Source: Streptomyces sp. DH-12
GTDB lineage: Bacteria; Actinomycetota; Actinomycetes; Streptomycetales; Streptomycetaceae
Length of the DNA stretch: 64,000 bases
Direction: 5' to 3'
Assembly (NCBI RefSeq): GCF_002899455.1
Contig: NZ_PPFB01000001.1
Location: 1,116,001-1,180,000, forward strand
Every line of letters begins with the position of its first letter. Position 1 is the stretch's first letter. The position numbers and the translations under genes are program-made. Below the pieces are notes generated by a model that saw only the letters and a list, made by a program, of their open reading frames with translations, did no database searches and was not told the origin of the DNA. Shown in pieces: positions 45,987-54,361 of the stretch.

Positions 45987-46766
45987 TTACTTGCCCGTGA
46001 ACTTCTCGTACTCGCGCAGCACCTCGTCGGTCGGCCCGTCCATGCGCAGCTCGCCGCGTTCCAGCCACAGCACGCGGTCGCAGGTGTCGCGGATGGACTT
46101 GTTGTTGTGGCTGACCAGGAAGACCGTGCCGGCGTGCTTGCGCAGCTCGCGGATGCGGGCCTCGGAGCGCTTCTGGAACTTCCGGTCGCCGGTGGCCAGC
46201 GCCTCGTCGATCATCAGGACGTCGTGGTCCTTGGCCGCGGCGATGGAGAAGCGCAGGCGGGCGGCCATGCCGGAGGAGTAGGTGCGCATCGGCAGGGTGA
46301 TGAAGTCGCCCTTCTCGTTGATGCCGGAGAAGTCGACGATCTCCTGGTAGCGGGCCTTGATCTCCTCGCGGGACATGCCCATCGCGAGCCCGCCGAGGTG
46401 GATGTTCCGCTCGCCGGTGAGGTCGTTCATCAGGGCCGCGTTGACGCCGAGCAGGGACGGCTGGCCGTCGGTGTAGACCTTGCCCCGCTCGGCGGGGAGC
46501 AGCCCGGCGATGGCGCGCAGCAGGGTCGACTTGCCGGAGCCGTTGGACCCGATCAGGCCGATCGCCTCGCCGCGGTAGGCCACGAAGGACACCCCGCGCA
46601 CGGCGTGCACCTTGCGCACGCCCCGCTCCTCGCCGCGCCGCAGGATCCGGCTGAGCGCCGCGGTGGCACTGCCCTTGCCGGTCCGGGCCCCGTCGACGCG
46701 GTAGACGATGTGCAGGTCGTCCGCGATGACGGTGGGCACCCGCGGGCCCGTCGTGTCGTCAGCCAC
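45987..46766 (-). CDS. tagH: polysaccharide/teichoic-acid exporter ATPase (TagH/Wzt type)
   Basis: A 259-residue ABC ATPase. Walker A GSNGSGKST follows the characteristic RGVRKVHAVRGVSFVAYRGEAIGLIG. The signature is the degenerate YSSGMAARLRF used by O-antigen/teichoic acid exporters, and Walker B is VLMIDEALATGD. There is no C-terminal glycan-binding domain. The GTG at 46766 overlaps the permease gene by 8 bases. It energises export of a lipid-linked polymer through the adjacent permease. Confidence 0.9.
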   Translation of the reverse strand: MADDTTGPRVPTVIADDLHIVYRVDGARTGKGSATAALSRILRRGEERGVRKVHAVRGVSFVAYRGEAIGLIGSNGSGKSTLLRAIAGLLPAERGKVYTDGQPSLLGVNAALMNDLTGERNIHLGGLAMGMSREEIKARYQEIVDFSGINEKGDFITLPMRTYSSGMAARLRFSIAAAKDHDVLMIDEALATGDRKFQKRSEARIRELRKHAGTVFLVSHNNKSIRDTCDRVLWLERGELRMDGPTDEVLREYEKFTGK

Positions 46767-47694
46767 GGCCGTACCTCTCCTCTGCCTTCCAGAAGTAGAC
46801 GAAGCCGACCACGCCGGCCAGCACCGCCCAGCCCAGCGCGAACGCCCACACGTGCGGCGGCAGGTACGACCCGTCGTACCTGTCGATCAGCGCGAACCGC
46901 ACCAGGTCCATGTAGACCGCGGCCGGGTTCCACTGCAGCACGTCCGCCACCCAGGCCGGCACGTTCTTGTCCTCCAGCATCGCCGGGATCGAGAACATCA
47001 CCCCCGACGCGTACATCCACGTCCGCAGCACGAACGGCATCAGCTGCGCCAGGTCCGGCGTCCTGCTGCCCATCCGCGCGAAGATCAGCGCCAGACCCGT
47101 GTTGAACACGAACTGCAGCGCCAGCGCCGGCACCACCAGCAGCCACGACAGACCCGGATAGCTCCCGAACGCCACCATGATCACGACCAGCACGATCATC
47201 GAGAACAGCAGCTGCTGGAGCTGCTGCAGCGCGAACGAGATCGGCAGCGACGCGCGCGGGAAGTGCAGCGCCCGCACCAGCCCCAGGTTCCCCGAGATCG
47301 CCCGCACCCCCGCCAGCACCGAACTCTGCGTGAAGGTGAACACGAACACGCCCGTCACCAGGAACGGCACGTACACGTCGCTCGGTATGCCCTTCCGGGC
47401 GCCCAGCAGCAGACCGAAGATGAAGAAGTACACCGCCGCGTTCAGCAGCGGCGTCGCCACCTGCCACAGCTGACCCAGCTTCGCCCTGCTGTACTGGGCG
47501 GTCAGCTTGGCCTGCGAGAAGGCCAGGATGAAGTGCCGCCGCCCCCACAGCTGACGGACGTACGCGCCGAGGGACGGACGGGCGCCGCTCACGGACAGCC
47601 CGTACTTGGCGGCCAGCTCGGCCGCCGGGAGGCCCTCGTCGGGCGGCACGGACGCGCTGACCGCGACCGTGCCGTCGTGCGTTGTCTCACTCAC
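46759..47694 (-). CDS. tagG: polysaccharide/teichoic-acid exporter permease (TagG/Wzm type)
   Basis: A 311-residue ABC-2 permease. An amphipathic N-terminal part (LWGRRHFILAFSQAKLTAQYSRAKLGQLWQVATPLLNAAVYFFIFG) precedes about six membrane segments. The family's MYASGVMFSIPAMLEDKNVP and WNPAAVYMDLVR signatures are visible. It pairs with the following TagH-like ATPase. The gene begins about 93 bases after the GT2 stop. Confidence 0.9.
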   Translation of the reverse strand: MSETTHDGTVAVSASVPPDEGLPAAELAAKYGLSVSGARPSLGAYVRQLWGRRHFILAFSQAKLTAQYSRAKLGQLWQVATPLLNAAVYFFIFGLLLGARKGIPSDVYVPFLVTGVFVFTFTQSSVLAGVRAISGNLGLVRALHFPRASLPISFALQQLQQLLFSMIVLVVIMVAFGSYPGLSWLLVVPALALQFVFNTGLALIFARMGSRTPDLAQLMPFVLRTWMYASGVMFSIPAMLEDKNVPAWVADVLQWNPAAVYMDLVRFALIDRYDGSYLPPHVWAFALGWAVLAGVVGFVYFWKAEERYGRG

Positions 47695-47787
47695 GGGTGG
47701 ATAACTTTCGTCCTCGATGTGCGTGGCCCGCGCGGGCCTGCCAGGAGCCGGGGACCGGGTGGAGCCGGCCCCCGGACCCGAAGCTTG

Positions 47788-48660
47788 TCAGATCACCGGG
47801 GGCCGGCCCAGCCGGGTCAGCCGCCACACCGTACGCCACTTCATGGGCCTGCGGGGGCCGCAGGGCGAGGTCCAGCCCTCCCGGAAGCCCCCGAACCACG
47901 CCTTGAGCGCGGGCCCCGAGGGCCGGCGCAGAAGGGTGAGGAGCAGCCAGACGCCCAGGTACACCGGGACGAGCGGGACGGGCAGGTTGCGCCGGGCGAG
48001 CCAGACGCGGTTGCGGGCCACCATGCGGTGGTACACCGCGTGCCGTGAGGGGGCGGTCGTCGGGTGGTACAGCACCATGTCGGACCGGTAGTCGATCATC
48101 CAGCCGGCGTCGAGCGCACGCCAGGCCAGGTCGGTCTCCTCGTGGGCGTAGAAGAACTCGTCCGGCAGGCCGCCGACCTCCGCGAAGACCTGGGTGCGCA
48201 CGGCGTTGGCGCCGCCGAGGAAGGTGGTCACGCGGGAGGAGCGCATCGGGTCGGAGGCGCGCAGCCGGGGCACGTGCCGGCGCTGGGTGACGCCGGTGTC
48301 CGGGTCGGCGATGCGGAAGCTGATGATGCCGAGCGAGGGGTCCTCGGCGAACGCCTTCCGGCACAGCTCGGCGGTGTCGGTGTGCGCGAGCAGGCCGTCG
48401 TCGTCGAGGAAGAGGAGGATGTCGACGTCCCGTCCGCCGGGCCCGAACGCCTCGATGCCGACGTTGCGCCCGCCGGGGATGCCGAGGTTCTCGGGCAGCT
48501 CGACGGTCCGCACGCCCTCGGGGACGTCGGGCACGGGCGAGCCGTTGCCGACGACCACGACCTGGACGGGGTCGCCGTCCTGCTTGGCGACCGAGTCGAG
48601 CAGGGCACGCAGCTCGTCGGGGCGGTTGCCCATGGTGATGACGACCGCGCCGACCTTCAT
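47788..48660 (-). CDS. GT2-family glycosyltransferase
   Basis: A 290-residue GT-A fold transferase. The N-terminal VGAVVITMGNRPDELRALLDSV and the LFLDDDG (DXD-like metal site) are clear; the acceptor region YAHEETDLAWRALDAGW gives the ED(x)W-type catalytic Asp. The last 90 residues contain an amphipathic/hydrophobic patch (VPLVPVYLGVWLLLTLL) for membrane attachment. ATG 48660 is used; a GTG at 48672 overlapping the upstream stop is also possible. It likely adds sugar to the polymer exported by TagGH. Confidence 0.88.
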   Translation of the reverse strand: MKVGAVVITMGNRPDELRALLDSVAKQDGDPVQVVVVGNGSPVPDVPEGVRTVELPENLGIPGGRNVGIEAFGPGGRDVDILLFLDDDGLLAHTDTAELCRKAFAEDPSLGIISFRIADPDTGVTQRRHVPRLRASDPMRSSRVTTFLGGANAVRTQVFAEVGGLPDEFFYAHEETDLAWRALDAGWMIDYRSDMVLYHPTTAPSRHAVYHRMVARNRVWLARRNLPVPLVPVYLGVWLLLTLLRRPSGPALKAWFGGFREGWTSPCGPRRPMKWRTVWRLTRLGRPPVI

Positions 48661-48668
48661 GCCGGCGC

Positions 48669-49448
48669 TCACTTCAGCCTGCTGGAGACGAGGACGGACA
48701 CGAGGTGCAGCAGGGTCTGCAGCAGGGCGATCCCGGCCAGGACGGCGGTGCCGAGGCGGGTGAAGAACAGGTCGCCCCGGGCGGCGTCGAGGATCGCGAG
48801 GAGCAGGATCAGCAGGGACGCCTCTATGCCCAGGATCAGCCGGTGGAACTTCAGGGCGGAGGCGGCCCGGCGGGCCAGCGCCATGCCGGAGGAGCGCGGC
48901 TCGGAGGCGGACTCCTTCACCGGGGGCAGGCCGTTCTGGTGGCGGGCCACACCGACCAGGTCGGTCTCCGCCTTGATGAGTATCGCGCCCAGCGCGGCGA
49001 GGGTGCCGAGGAAGGCCCACAGCCAGTCGATGCGGCCGGTGCCCCACAGGTCGGCGGCGCGCAGGCCGAGGCCGACCAGCACGGCGGCGTCGGTCAGGTA
49101 GGCGCCGACCCGGTCCATGTAGACGCCGCCGAGCGAGTACTGCTTCCTCCAGCGCGCGATCTCGCCGTCGACGCAGTCGAGCAGCAGGTACAGCTGGACG
49201 GCGACCACCCCGAGGACCGCGCCCGTGATGCCCGGCACCAGGAGGGCGGGGGCCGCGAGGACACCGCAGACGGTCATCAGATACGTGAGCTGGTTGGGGG
49301 TGACCCGGGTGTTCACCAGGTAGCGGTCGACCCGCAGGGACACCTCGCGCATGTAGAGGCGCCCCATCCAGTGCTCACCGCTGCGCCGGTCCTTGACCCC
49401 CGCGGGGTGCACGACCGGACGGAGTTCAGCTACCGATGGCCTTGACAT
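48669..49448 (-). CDS. CDP-alcohol phosphatidyltransferase, atypical motif
   Basis: A 259-residue integral membrane protein with about six helices. The motif D-x2-DG-x2-AR-x8-G-x3-D-x3-D is present as D91, D94-G95, A98-R99, G108, D112, but residue 116, the expected last Asp (general base), is Ala (MDRVGAYLTD). Either the chemistry differs or Asp120 substitutes. It would join a CDP-activated alcohol to a polyol/inositol-phosphate-like acceptor. The ATG at 49448 overlaps the dehydrogenase gene by 23 bases; the GTGA overlap with the GT2 frame suggests coupling. Confidence 0.85.
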   Translation of the reverse strand: MSRPSVAELRPVVHPAGVKDRRSGEHWMGRLYMREVSLRVDRYLVNTRVTPNQLTYLMTVCGVLAAPALLVPGITGAVLGVVAVQLYLLLDCVDGEIARWRKQYSLGGVYMDRVGAYLTDAAVLVGLGLRAADLWGTGRIDWLWAFLGTLAALGAILIKAETDLVGVARHQNGLPPVKESASEPRSSGMALARRAASALKFHRLILGIEASLLILLLAILDAARGDLFFTRLGTAVLAGIALLQTLLHLVSVLVSSRLK

Positions 49449-50487
49449 AGTCGGCGTAGACGTCCTTGATCTGTTCGGTGGTCAGGGCGAGGTGTTCGAG
49501 GATGGTGAAGCGGCCGGGGCGGGTCTCGGGGGCGTACTCGACGACGCGGACGAACTCGTCGACGGTGAACCCGATCTCCTCGGGCAGCACCGGCAGCCCG
49601 TGCCGGCGCAGCACCTCGGCCATGGCCGCCGACTCCTCGTGCGCGCCGCGCAGGTACATCGCGAAGGCGGCGCCGAGTCCGCACTGCTCGCCGTGGGCGG
49701 CGGCGCGCTGCGGGTAGAGCAGGTCGAAGGCGTGGTTGATCTCGTGGCAGGCGCCGGAGGAGGGCCGGGAGTCGCCGGACACGGACATGGAGATGCCGGT
49801 GAGGACCAGGGCTTCGGCCAGCACCTGGAGGAAGGCGTCGTCGTCGATGCCGCCCGGGTGCCGGAGCACGGCCTCGCCGGCCTGCCGGGCCATGGCCGCG
49901 GCGAGTCCGTCGACCTTCTCGCCGTTGACGCGGTGGGACAGCTCCCAGTCCGCGACGGCGGAGATGTTGGAGACGACGTCGCCGATGCCCGAGCGGACGA
50001 ACCGGACCGGGGCCTCACGGATGACGTTGAGGTCGATCACGACCGCGATCGGGTTCGGCACGCCGTAGGAGCCGCGTCCCGCGTCGTTGTCGAGGGTCGC
50101 GACCGGCGAGCACAGGCCGTCGTGCGCCAGGTTGGTGGCGACCGCGACCAGGGGCAGGCCGACGCGCGCCGACGCGAACTTGGCGCAGTCGATGATCTTC
50201 CCGCCGCCGAGGCCGACCACCGCGTCGTAGCGGCCGCCCTGCATGGCGCCGGCCAGCCGGACCGCGTCGTCGATGGTGCCGCCGCCGACCTCGAACCAGT
50301 CGGCGCCGGGCAGCGAGGGCGCGACGCGGTCGCGCAGCCGGGCGCCGGAGCCGCCGCTGACGGCGATGGCGAGCCGGCCGGACTGCGAGATGCGCTCGTC
50401 CGCCAGGACGCAGGCCAGGTCGTCGAGGGCGCCGGGGCGGATGTCGACGACGACCGGCGAGGGGATGAGCCGGGTCAGTACTGGCAC
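49426..50487 (-). CDS. iron-containing dehydrogenase, glycerol-1-phosphate dehydrogenase-like
   Basis: A 353-residue protein of the Fe-ADH_2/G1PDH (AraM/EgsA-like) group. The NAD-binding core is AVVGLGGGKIIDCAKFASARVGLPLVAVAT, DGLCSPVAT follows, and the metal ligands are Asp in SGIGDVVSN, His in GACHEINHAFD and His in AAHGEQCGLG. Bacterial members make sn-glycerol-1-phosphate from dihydroxyacetone phosphate. Neighbouring CDP-alcohol transferases and a nucleotidyltransferase suggest that the product is activated with CTP and used in a lipid or polymer. The GTG at 50487 lies inside the end of the nucleotidyltransferase gene. Confidence 0.85.
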   Translation of the reverse strand: MPVLTRLIPSPVVVDIRPGALDDLACVLADERISQSGRLAIAVSGGSGARLRDRVAPSLPGADWFEVGGGTIDDAVRLAGAMQGGRYDAVVGLGGGKIIDCAKFASARVGLPLVAVATNLAHDGLCSPVATLDNDAGRGSYGVPNPIAVVIDLNVIREAPVRFVRSGIGDVVSNISAVADWELSHRVNGEKVDGLAAAMARQAGEAVLRHPGGIDDDAFLQVLAEALVLTGISMSVSGDSRPSSGACHEINHAFDLLYPQRAAAHGEQCGLGAAFAMYLRGAHEESAAMAEVLRRHGLPVLPEEIGFTVDEFVRVVEYAPETRPGRFTILEHLALTTEQIKDVYADYVKAIGS

Positions 50488-51227
50488 GCGATCTCCCGTC
50501 CGCGGGCGAGGTCGTCGTGGTTGTCGATCTCGACCCACGGGACCTCGCCGATCGGCGCCACGTCGATCCGGAAGCCCCGGTTCACCAGCTCCTGGTAGCC
50601 GTCCTCGTAGTACAGCTGCGGATCCCGCTCGAACGTCGCCTTCAGCGCGTCCGCCAGCGCCTCGGCCGCCCCGCCCTCGATCAGGGTGACGCCGATGTAC
50701 TCGCCCGTCGCCTCCGCCGGGTCCATCAGCTTCGTGATCCGCGTCATCCCCTTCCCGGGGTCGACGACGACCTTCATCTCCTCGTCGGCGAGCTTCTTCA
50801 CCGTGTCCAGCGCCAGGATGATCCGCTTGCCGTCACCGCGCGCCTCCAGCAGCGCCCGCTCCACCGACACCGGGTGCACCGTGTCGCCGTTGGCGAGGAT
50901 CACGCCGTCCCTCAGGGCGTCCCGCGCGCACCACAGCGAGTAGGCGTTGTTCCACTCCTCCGCCTTGTCGTTGTCGATGAGCGTCAGCTTCAGCCCGTAC
51001 TTCGCCTCCAGCGCCGCCTTGCGCTCGTACACGGCCTCCTTGCGGTAGCCGACCACGACGCCGACCTCGGTCAGCCCGATCTCCGCGAAGTTCCCGAGCG
51101 TCAGGTCCAGGACCGTCGGCTCCCCTTCCACGCCGGCGGGCCCCACCGGCACCAGCGCCTTGGGAAGCGTGTCGGTGTAGGGGCGCAGACGCCGGCCGGC
51201 GCCGGCCGCCAGCACGAGGCCGATCAT
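50475..51227 (-). CDS. sugar-phosphate/polyol nucleotidyltransferase
   Basis: A 250-residue NTP transferase. LVLAAGAGRRLRPYTDTLPKALVPVG is the G-x-G-x-R...K signature, and LANGDTVHP is the metal-binding Asp. It resembles the phosphocholine/polyol cytidylyltransferase-like branch (LicC type) more than glucose-1-phosphate uridylyltransferases, but the nucleotide is not certain. The ATG at 51227 has GAAGGAG upstream and overlaps the stop of the DUF5941 gene (ATGA). Confidence 0.87.
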   Translation of the reverse strand: MIGLVLAAGAGRRLRPYTDTLPKALVPVGPAGVEGEPTVLDLTLGNFAEIGLTEVGVVVGYRKEAVYERKAALEAKYGLKLTLIDNDKAEEWNNAYSLWCARDALRDGVILANGDTVHPVSVERALLEARGDGKRIILALDTVKKLADEEMKVVVDPGKGMTRITKLMDPAEATGEYIGVTLIEGGAAEALADALKATFERDPQLYYEDGYQELVNRGFRIDVAPIGEVPWVEIDNHDDLARGREIACQY

Positions 51228-53017
51228 GCGGGTTCTCCTTCGTCGTGAACGGCGGGCGCGCCACCCCGATGGGCGGCCACCCAGAAGCGGGTGCTCTCGG
51301 CGAGCACCACGAGAGCCACGGCCACGGCGAGGGCCGTGAGCGCGACGGTGAATCCGGACGCGGTGAGCACGGCCGCCAGAACGGCGACCGCCAGCGTGCG
51401 ACCTTCGTGCCCCCCGATCGCCCGCACCAGCGGGCGCGGGGGCGCGCCCGCGTCGCCGCGGATGCGGTAGACCGTGTCGTAGTGATGGTAGGCGACCGCG
51501 GACACCAGTCCGTAGGCCGCCGGAAGGGCTCCGTTCACCTCCGCGCCGGCCGCCAGTACCAGGACGGTGCCGTACTCGGCGGCGCGGAAGAGCGGGGGGA
51601 CGAGCCAGTCGAGGGGGCCGGTGAGGGGGCGGCCGACGGCGGCGGCGGAACAGATCACGTAGCCGGCGGCGGCCAGCGCGGTCTGCCATCCGGCGCCCCA
51701 CACGAGGGCGGAGCCCGTCACCAGCACCGCGCCGAGGGCGGCGGTGACGACACCGCCGCGGGCCCAGGAGCGGGGCAGCAGCTCGGACAGGGGACCGCTG
51801 TCGGCGAGGTCGGCGAGGGACCGGGCGGCGCCCTTCTCCGCCCGGCCCCGGCGCCACGACCTCAGGACGCGCCCCGCCGTGGTGTACGCGGCGGCGAAGG
51901 CACAGCCGACGAGCAGCACCCAGAAGGTGGTGCGGGGCGTGGTCAGGGCGGTGAGGACGGCGAGCAGCGCCCAGCGCTCGCCGATCGGCAGGACGATCAT
52001 GCGGCGCGCCCAGACCGTCCAGCCGGCCCGGTCCAGCCGGCCGGACAGGGCGGCGGCGGGGCCGGTGGAGGCGCCCGCCTGCGCCTCGTTGTACGAGAAG
52101 TCGACCATGTGCCGGCAGGACTGGAGGACCATCGCGCCGAGCGCGAGGGCCCACACGTCGTCGCCGCCGCGGGCGGCGCCGAGGGCGAGGCCGGCGTAGT
52201 AGGCGTACTCCTTGGCCCGGTCGAAGGTGGCGTCGAGCCAGGCGCCCAGCGTGGAGTACCGCAGCGCGTAGCGGGCGAGCTGGCCGTCGGCGCAGTCCAG
52301 GACGAACGAGGCGAGGAGCAGCACGCCGGCGGCGACGAAGCCGGTGCGGGTGCCGGTGGCGGCGCAGCCGGCCGCGACGAGCGCGGTGAGCAGGGAGGCG
52401 GTGGTGACCTGGTTCGGGGTCAGGCCGCGGCGGGCGCACCAGCGCGCGAGGTACCGCGAGTAGGGGCTGACGCAGAAGGTGGTGAAGAAGCCGTCGCGGG
52501 CCTTGACGGCGGACCTGAGGCGGACGGCCTCCTCGTCCACGGCGGCGACGGACTGCCGGGCCTCGTTGCGGGCCTGCGGGTCGGCGGGCACGGCGGCGAC
52601 CAGGCTGCCGAGGTCGGGGCGGTGCACGTCGGTGTCGAGGGCGGCGGCGACCCGGTCCGGGAGGCCCTCGGCGAGGGCGCCGCTGTCCGCGTCCCGCTCG
52701 CAGCCGGAGTTCTCGCGGGCCACGGCGCGGGTCAGGGTCCGGCGGCCGGACCGCTGGGCGGTCACGGCGCCGGGGACCGCGGAGAGCGGGAAGCGGGGGT
52801 CGGTCAGGCCGAGGCGCAGCGCGTGCACATGGCCCACGAACCGGGTGTCGACCAGGGCGACCCGGTCCCCCTCGGGGACCTGGGCGAGGAGCGTCTCGGC
52901 CTCCGCGGCGCCGGCGGCGGTCCGCACCTCGAAACCGAGGGAGCGCAGGTCGCCCTCGAGTGACGAGCCGGGGACCGGAGGGCCGGTGACGATGGCGGTC
53001 GGCAACCGAAATCTCAC
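51224..53017 (-). CDS. CDP-alcohol phosphatidyltransferase with DUF5941 C-terminus
   Basis: A 597-residue three-part protein. Residues 1-170 are a soluble domain that I do not recognise. A CDP-alcohol transferase core follows with the complete motif D241-x2-D244G-x2-AR-x8-G-x3-D262-x3-D266. Then comes a hydrophobic C-terminal region of the DUF5941 type with several membrane segments. The intact motif contrasts with the second transferase of the operon. Start GTG 53017 is assumed; GGGA lies too close to it, so initiation could be weak or leaderless. First gene of the minus-strand operon running to tagH. Confidence 0.85.
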   Translation of the reverse strand: MRFRLPTAIVTGPPVPGSSLEGDLRSLGFEVRTAAGAAEAETLLAQVPEGDRVALVDTRFVGHVHALRLGLTDPRFPLSAVPGAVTAQRSGRRTLTRAVARENSGCERDADSGALAEGLPDRVAAALDTDVHRPDLGSLVAAVPADPQARNEARQSVAAVDEEAVRLRSAVKARDGFFTTFCVSPYSRYLARWCARRGLTPNQVTTASLLTALVAAGCAATGTRTGFVAAGVLLLASFVLDCADGQLARYALRYSTLGAWLDATFDRAKEYAYYAGLALGAARGGDDVWALALGAMVLQSCRHMVDFSYNEAQAGASTGPAAALSGRLDRAGWTVWARRMIVLPIGERWALLAVLTALTTPRTTFWVLLVGCAFAAAYTTAGRVLRSWRRGRAEKGAARSLADLADSGPLSELLPRSWARGGVVTAALGAVLVTGSALVWGAGWQTALAAAGYVICSAAAVGRPLTGPLDWLVPPLFRAAEYGTVLVLAAGAEVNGALPAAYGLVSAVAYHHYDTVYRIRGDAGAPPRPLVRAIGGHEGRTLAVAVLAAVLTASGFTVALTALAVAVALVVLAESTRFWVAAHRGGAPAVHDEGEPA

Positions 53018-53045
53018 TCCCTGGGTGCGACGCGTCCACGCCGTT

Positions 53046-53055
53046 CATGTACATG
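53046..53055. promoter_or_regulatory. palindrome in the divergent galE/CDP-transferase region
   Basis: CATGTACATG is a perfect 10-bp dyad 29 bases upstream of the minus-strand operon start. The region 53018-53246 holds the divergent promoters and no gene. Function of the dyad unknown. Confidence 0.3.
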
Positions 53056-53246
53056 GTGATGCGCCCGTTCGGAGGCCCTGCGGGCGGCATGTCGGCAGAG
53101 GCTATCGGATACGCGGAAGCCCGCGTTCACCGCCCGTTCGACGGCCGGATCGACGCGGTTCGCCCGCTCCCGTGCCGCGCTCATCATCGGGGATACCGGC
53201 CCCGGCTCACAAACCGCGCCGATGGCTCGCCTTAGGGTGGACCACC

Positions 53247-54227
53247 ATGACGTGGCTGATCACCGGCGGAGCCGGTTACATCGGGGCCCATGTGGTGCGG
53301 GCCATGACGGACGCCGGGGAGCGGGTCGTCGTGCTGGACGACCTGTCCGCCGGGATGCCGGCGCGGCTGCCCGACGGCGTTCCGCTGGTCAGGGGCTCCG
53401 CGCTGGACGGTGACCTGCTGGCCAAGGTGCTCGTCGAGCACGGCGCGACCGGCGTGCTGCACCTCGCCGCGCGCAAGCAGCCCGGCGAGTCGGTGGCCCA
53501 GCCCACCCGCTACTACCGGGAGAACCTGGGCGGTCTGGCGGCCCTGCTGGACGCCGTCACGGAGGCGGGCGTCCGGCGCTTCGTCTTCTCCTCGTCCGCG
53601 GCCGTCTACGGCGCCCCGCACGTGGACCTCATCACCGAGGACACCCCCTGCGCCCCCGTGAACCCCTACGGCGAGACCAAGCTCGCCGGGGAGTGGCTGG
53701 TGCGGGCGGCGGGCCGGGCGCACGGCATCGACACCGTGTGCCTGCGCTACTTCAACGTCGCGGGCGCGGCGGCCCCCGAACTGGCCGACACCGGCGTCTT
53801 CAACATCGTGCCGATGGTCTTCGACCGGCTCACCCGCGGCGAGGCCCCGCGCATCTTCGGCGACGACTACCCCACCCCGGACGGCACCTGCGTCCGGGAC
53901 TACATCCATGTGGCCGACCTCGCCGAGGCGCACCTCGCGGCGGTGCGCGCGCTGTCGGAGGGCGGCGTCGAGGGCGACCTGACGCTGAACGTCGGCCGCG
54001 GCGAGGGCGTCTCGGTGCGGGAGCTGATCACGGTCATCGGGGAGGTCACCGGCGACACGCGGACCCCGGTGGTCGAGCCCCGGCGTCCCGGCGACCCGCC
54101 CCGCGCGGTGGCCTCGGCCGCCCTCGCGAGCGAGCGCCTGGGCTGGACCGCGCGCCGTTCGGTGCGCGAGATGGTCGAGTCCGCCTGGCAGGGCTGGCAG
54201 CTCCTCCAGGGTTCCCCACGCACCTGA
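53247..54227 (+). CDS. galE: UDP-glucose/GlcNAc 4-epimerase family protein
   Basis: A 326-residue extended SDR epimerase. NAD-binding GGAGYIGAHVV is at 7-17; the catalytic Ser is in VFSSSAAVYG, and Tyr/Lys in NPYGETK. RYFNVAGA and DGTCVRDYIHVADLAEAHL are GalE-specific. It interconverts UDP-glucose and UDP-galactose, or the N-acetyl forms. It is divergent from the glycopolymer operon and could feed sugar nucleotides to the GT2 there. The ATG at 53247 has a weak GGGTGG site. Confidence 0.92.
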   Translation: MTWLITGGAGYIGAHVVRAMTDAGERVVVLDDLSAGMPARLPDGVPLVRGSALDGDLLAKVLVEHGATGVLHLAARKQPGESVAQPTRYYRENLGGLAALLDAVTEAGVRRFVFSSSAAVYGAPHVDLITEDTPCAPVNPYGETKLAGEWLVRAAGRAHGIDTVCLRYFNVAGAAAPELADTGVFNIVPMVFDRLTRGEAPRIFGDDYPTPDGTCVRDYIHVADLAEAHLAAVRALSEGGVEGDLTLNVGRGEGVSVRELITVIGEVTGDTRTPVVEPRRPGDPPRAVASAALASERLGWTARRSVREMVESAWQGWQLLQGSPRT

Positions 54228-54258
54228 CCTACGATTCGTTTCCGCAGGTCAGAGCACA

Positions 54259-54273
54259 TGACAACGGTGTTCA
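54259..54273. promoter_or_regulatory. Zur-like box upstream of zitB
   Basis: TGACAAC-G-GTGTTCA has the 7-1-7 layout of the Streptomyces Zur box (consensus TGAAAATGATTTTCA); five of seven arm pairs are symmetric. It lies about 90 bases upstream of the zinc exporter ATG. In S. coelicolor a zitB gene is reported to be activated by zinc-loaded Zur. Confidence 0.5.
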
Positions 54274-54361
54274 GTGCCGCGTTGCCGGATACCCCCGCCC
54301 CGTAGTTCACTGTGCTCCGGAAGAGCAGCGGCAGGACAGCGGCGGAAGGGCGGCGGCGGGC

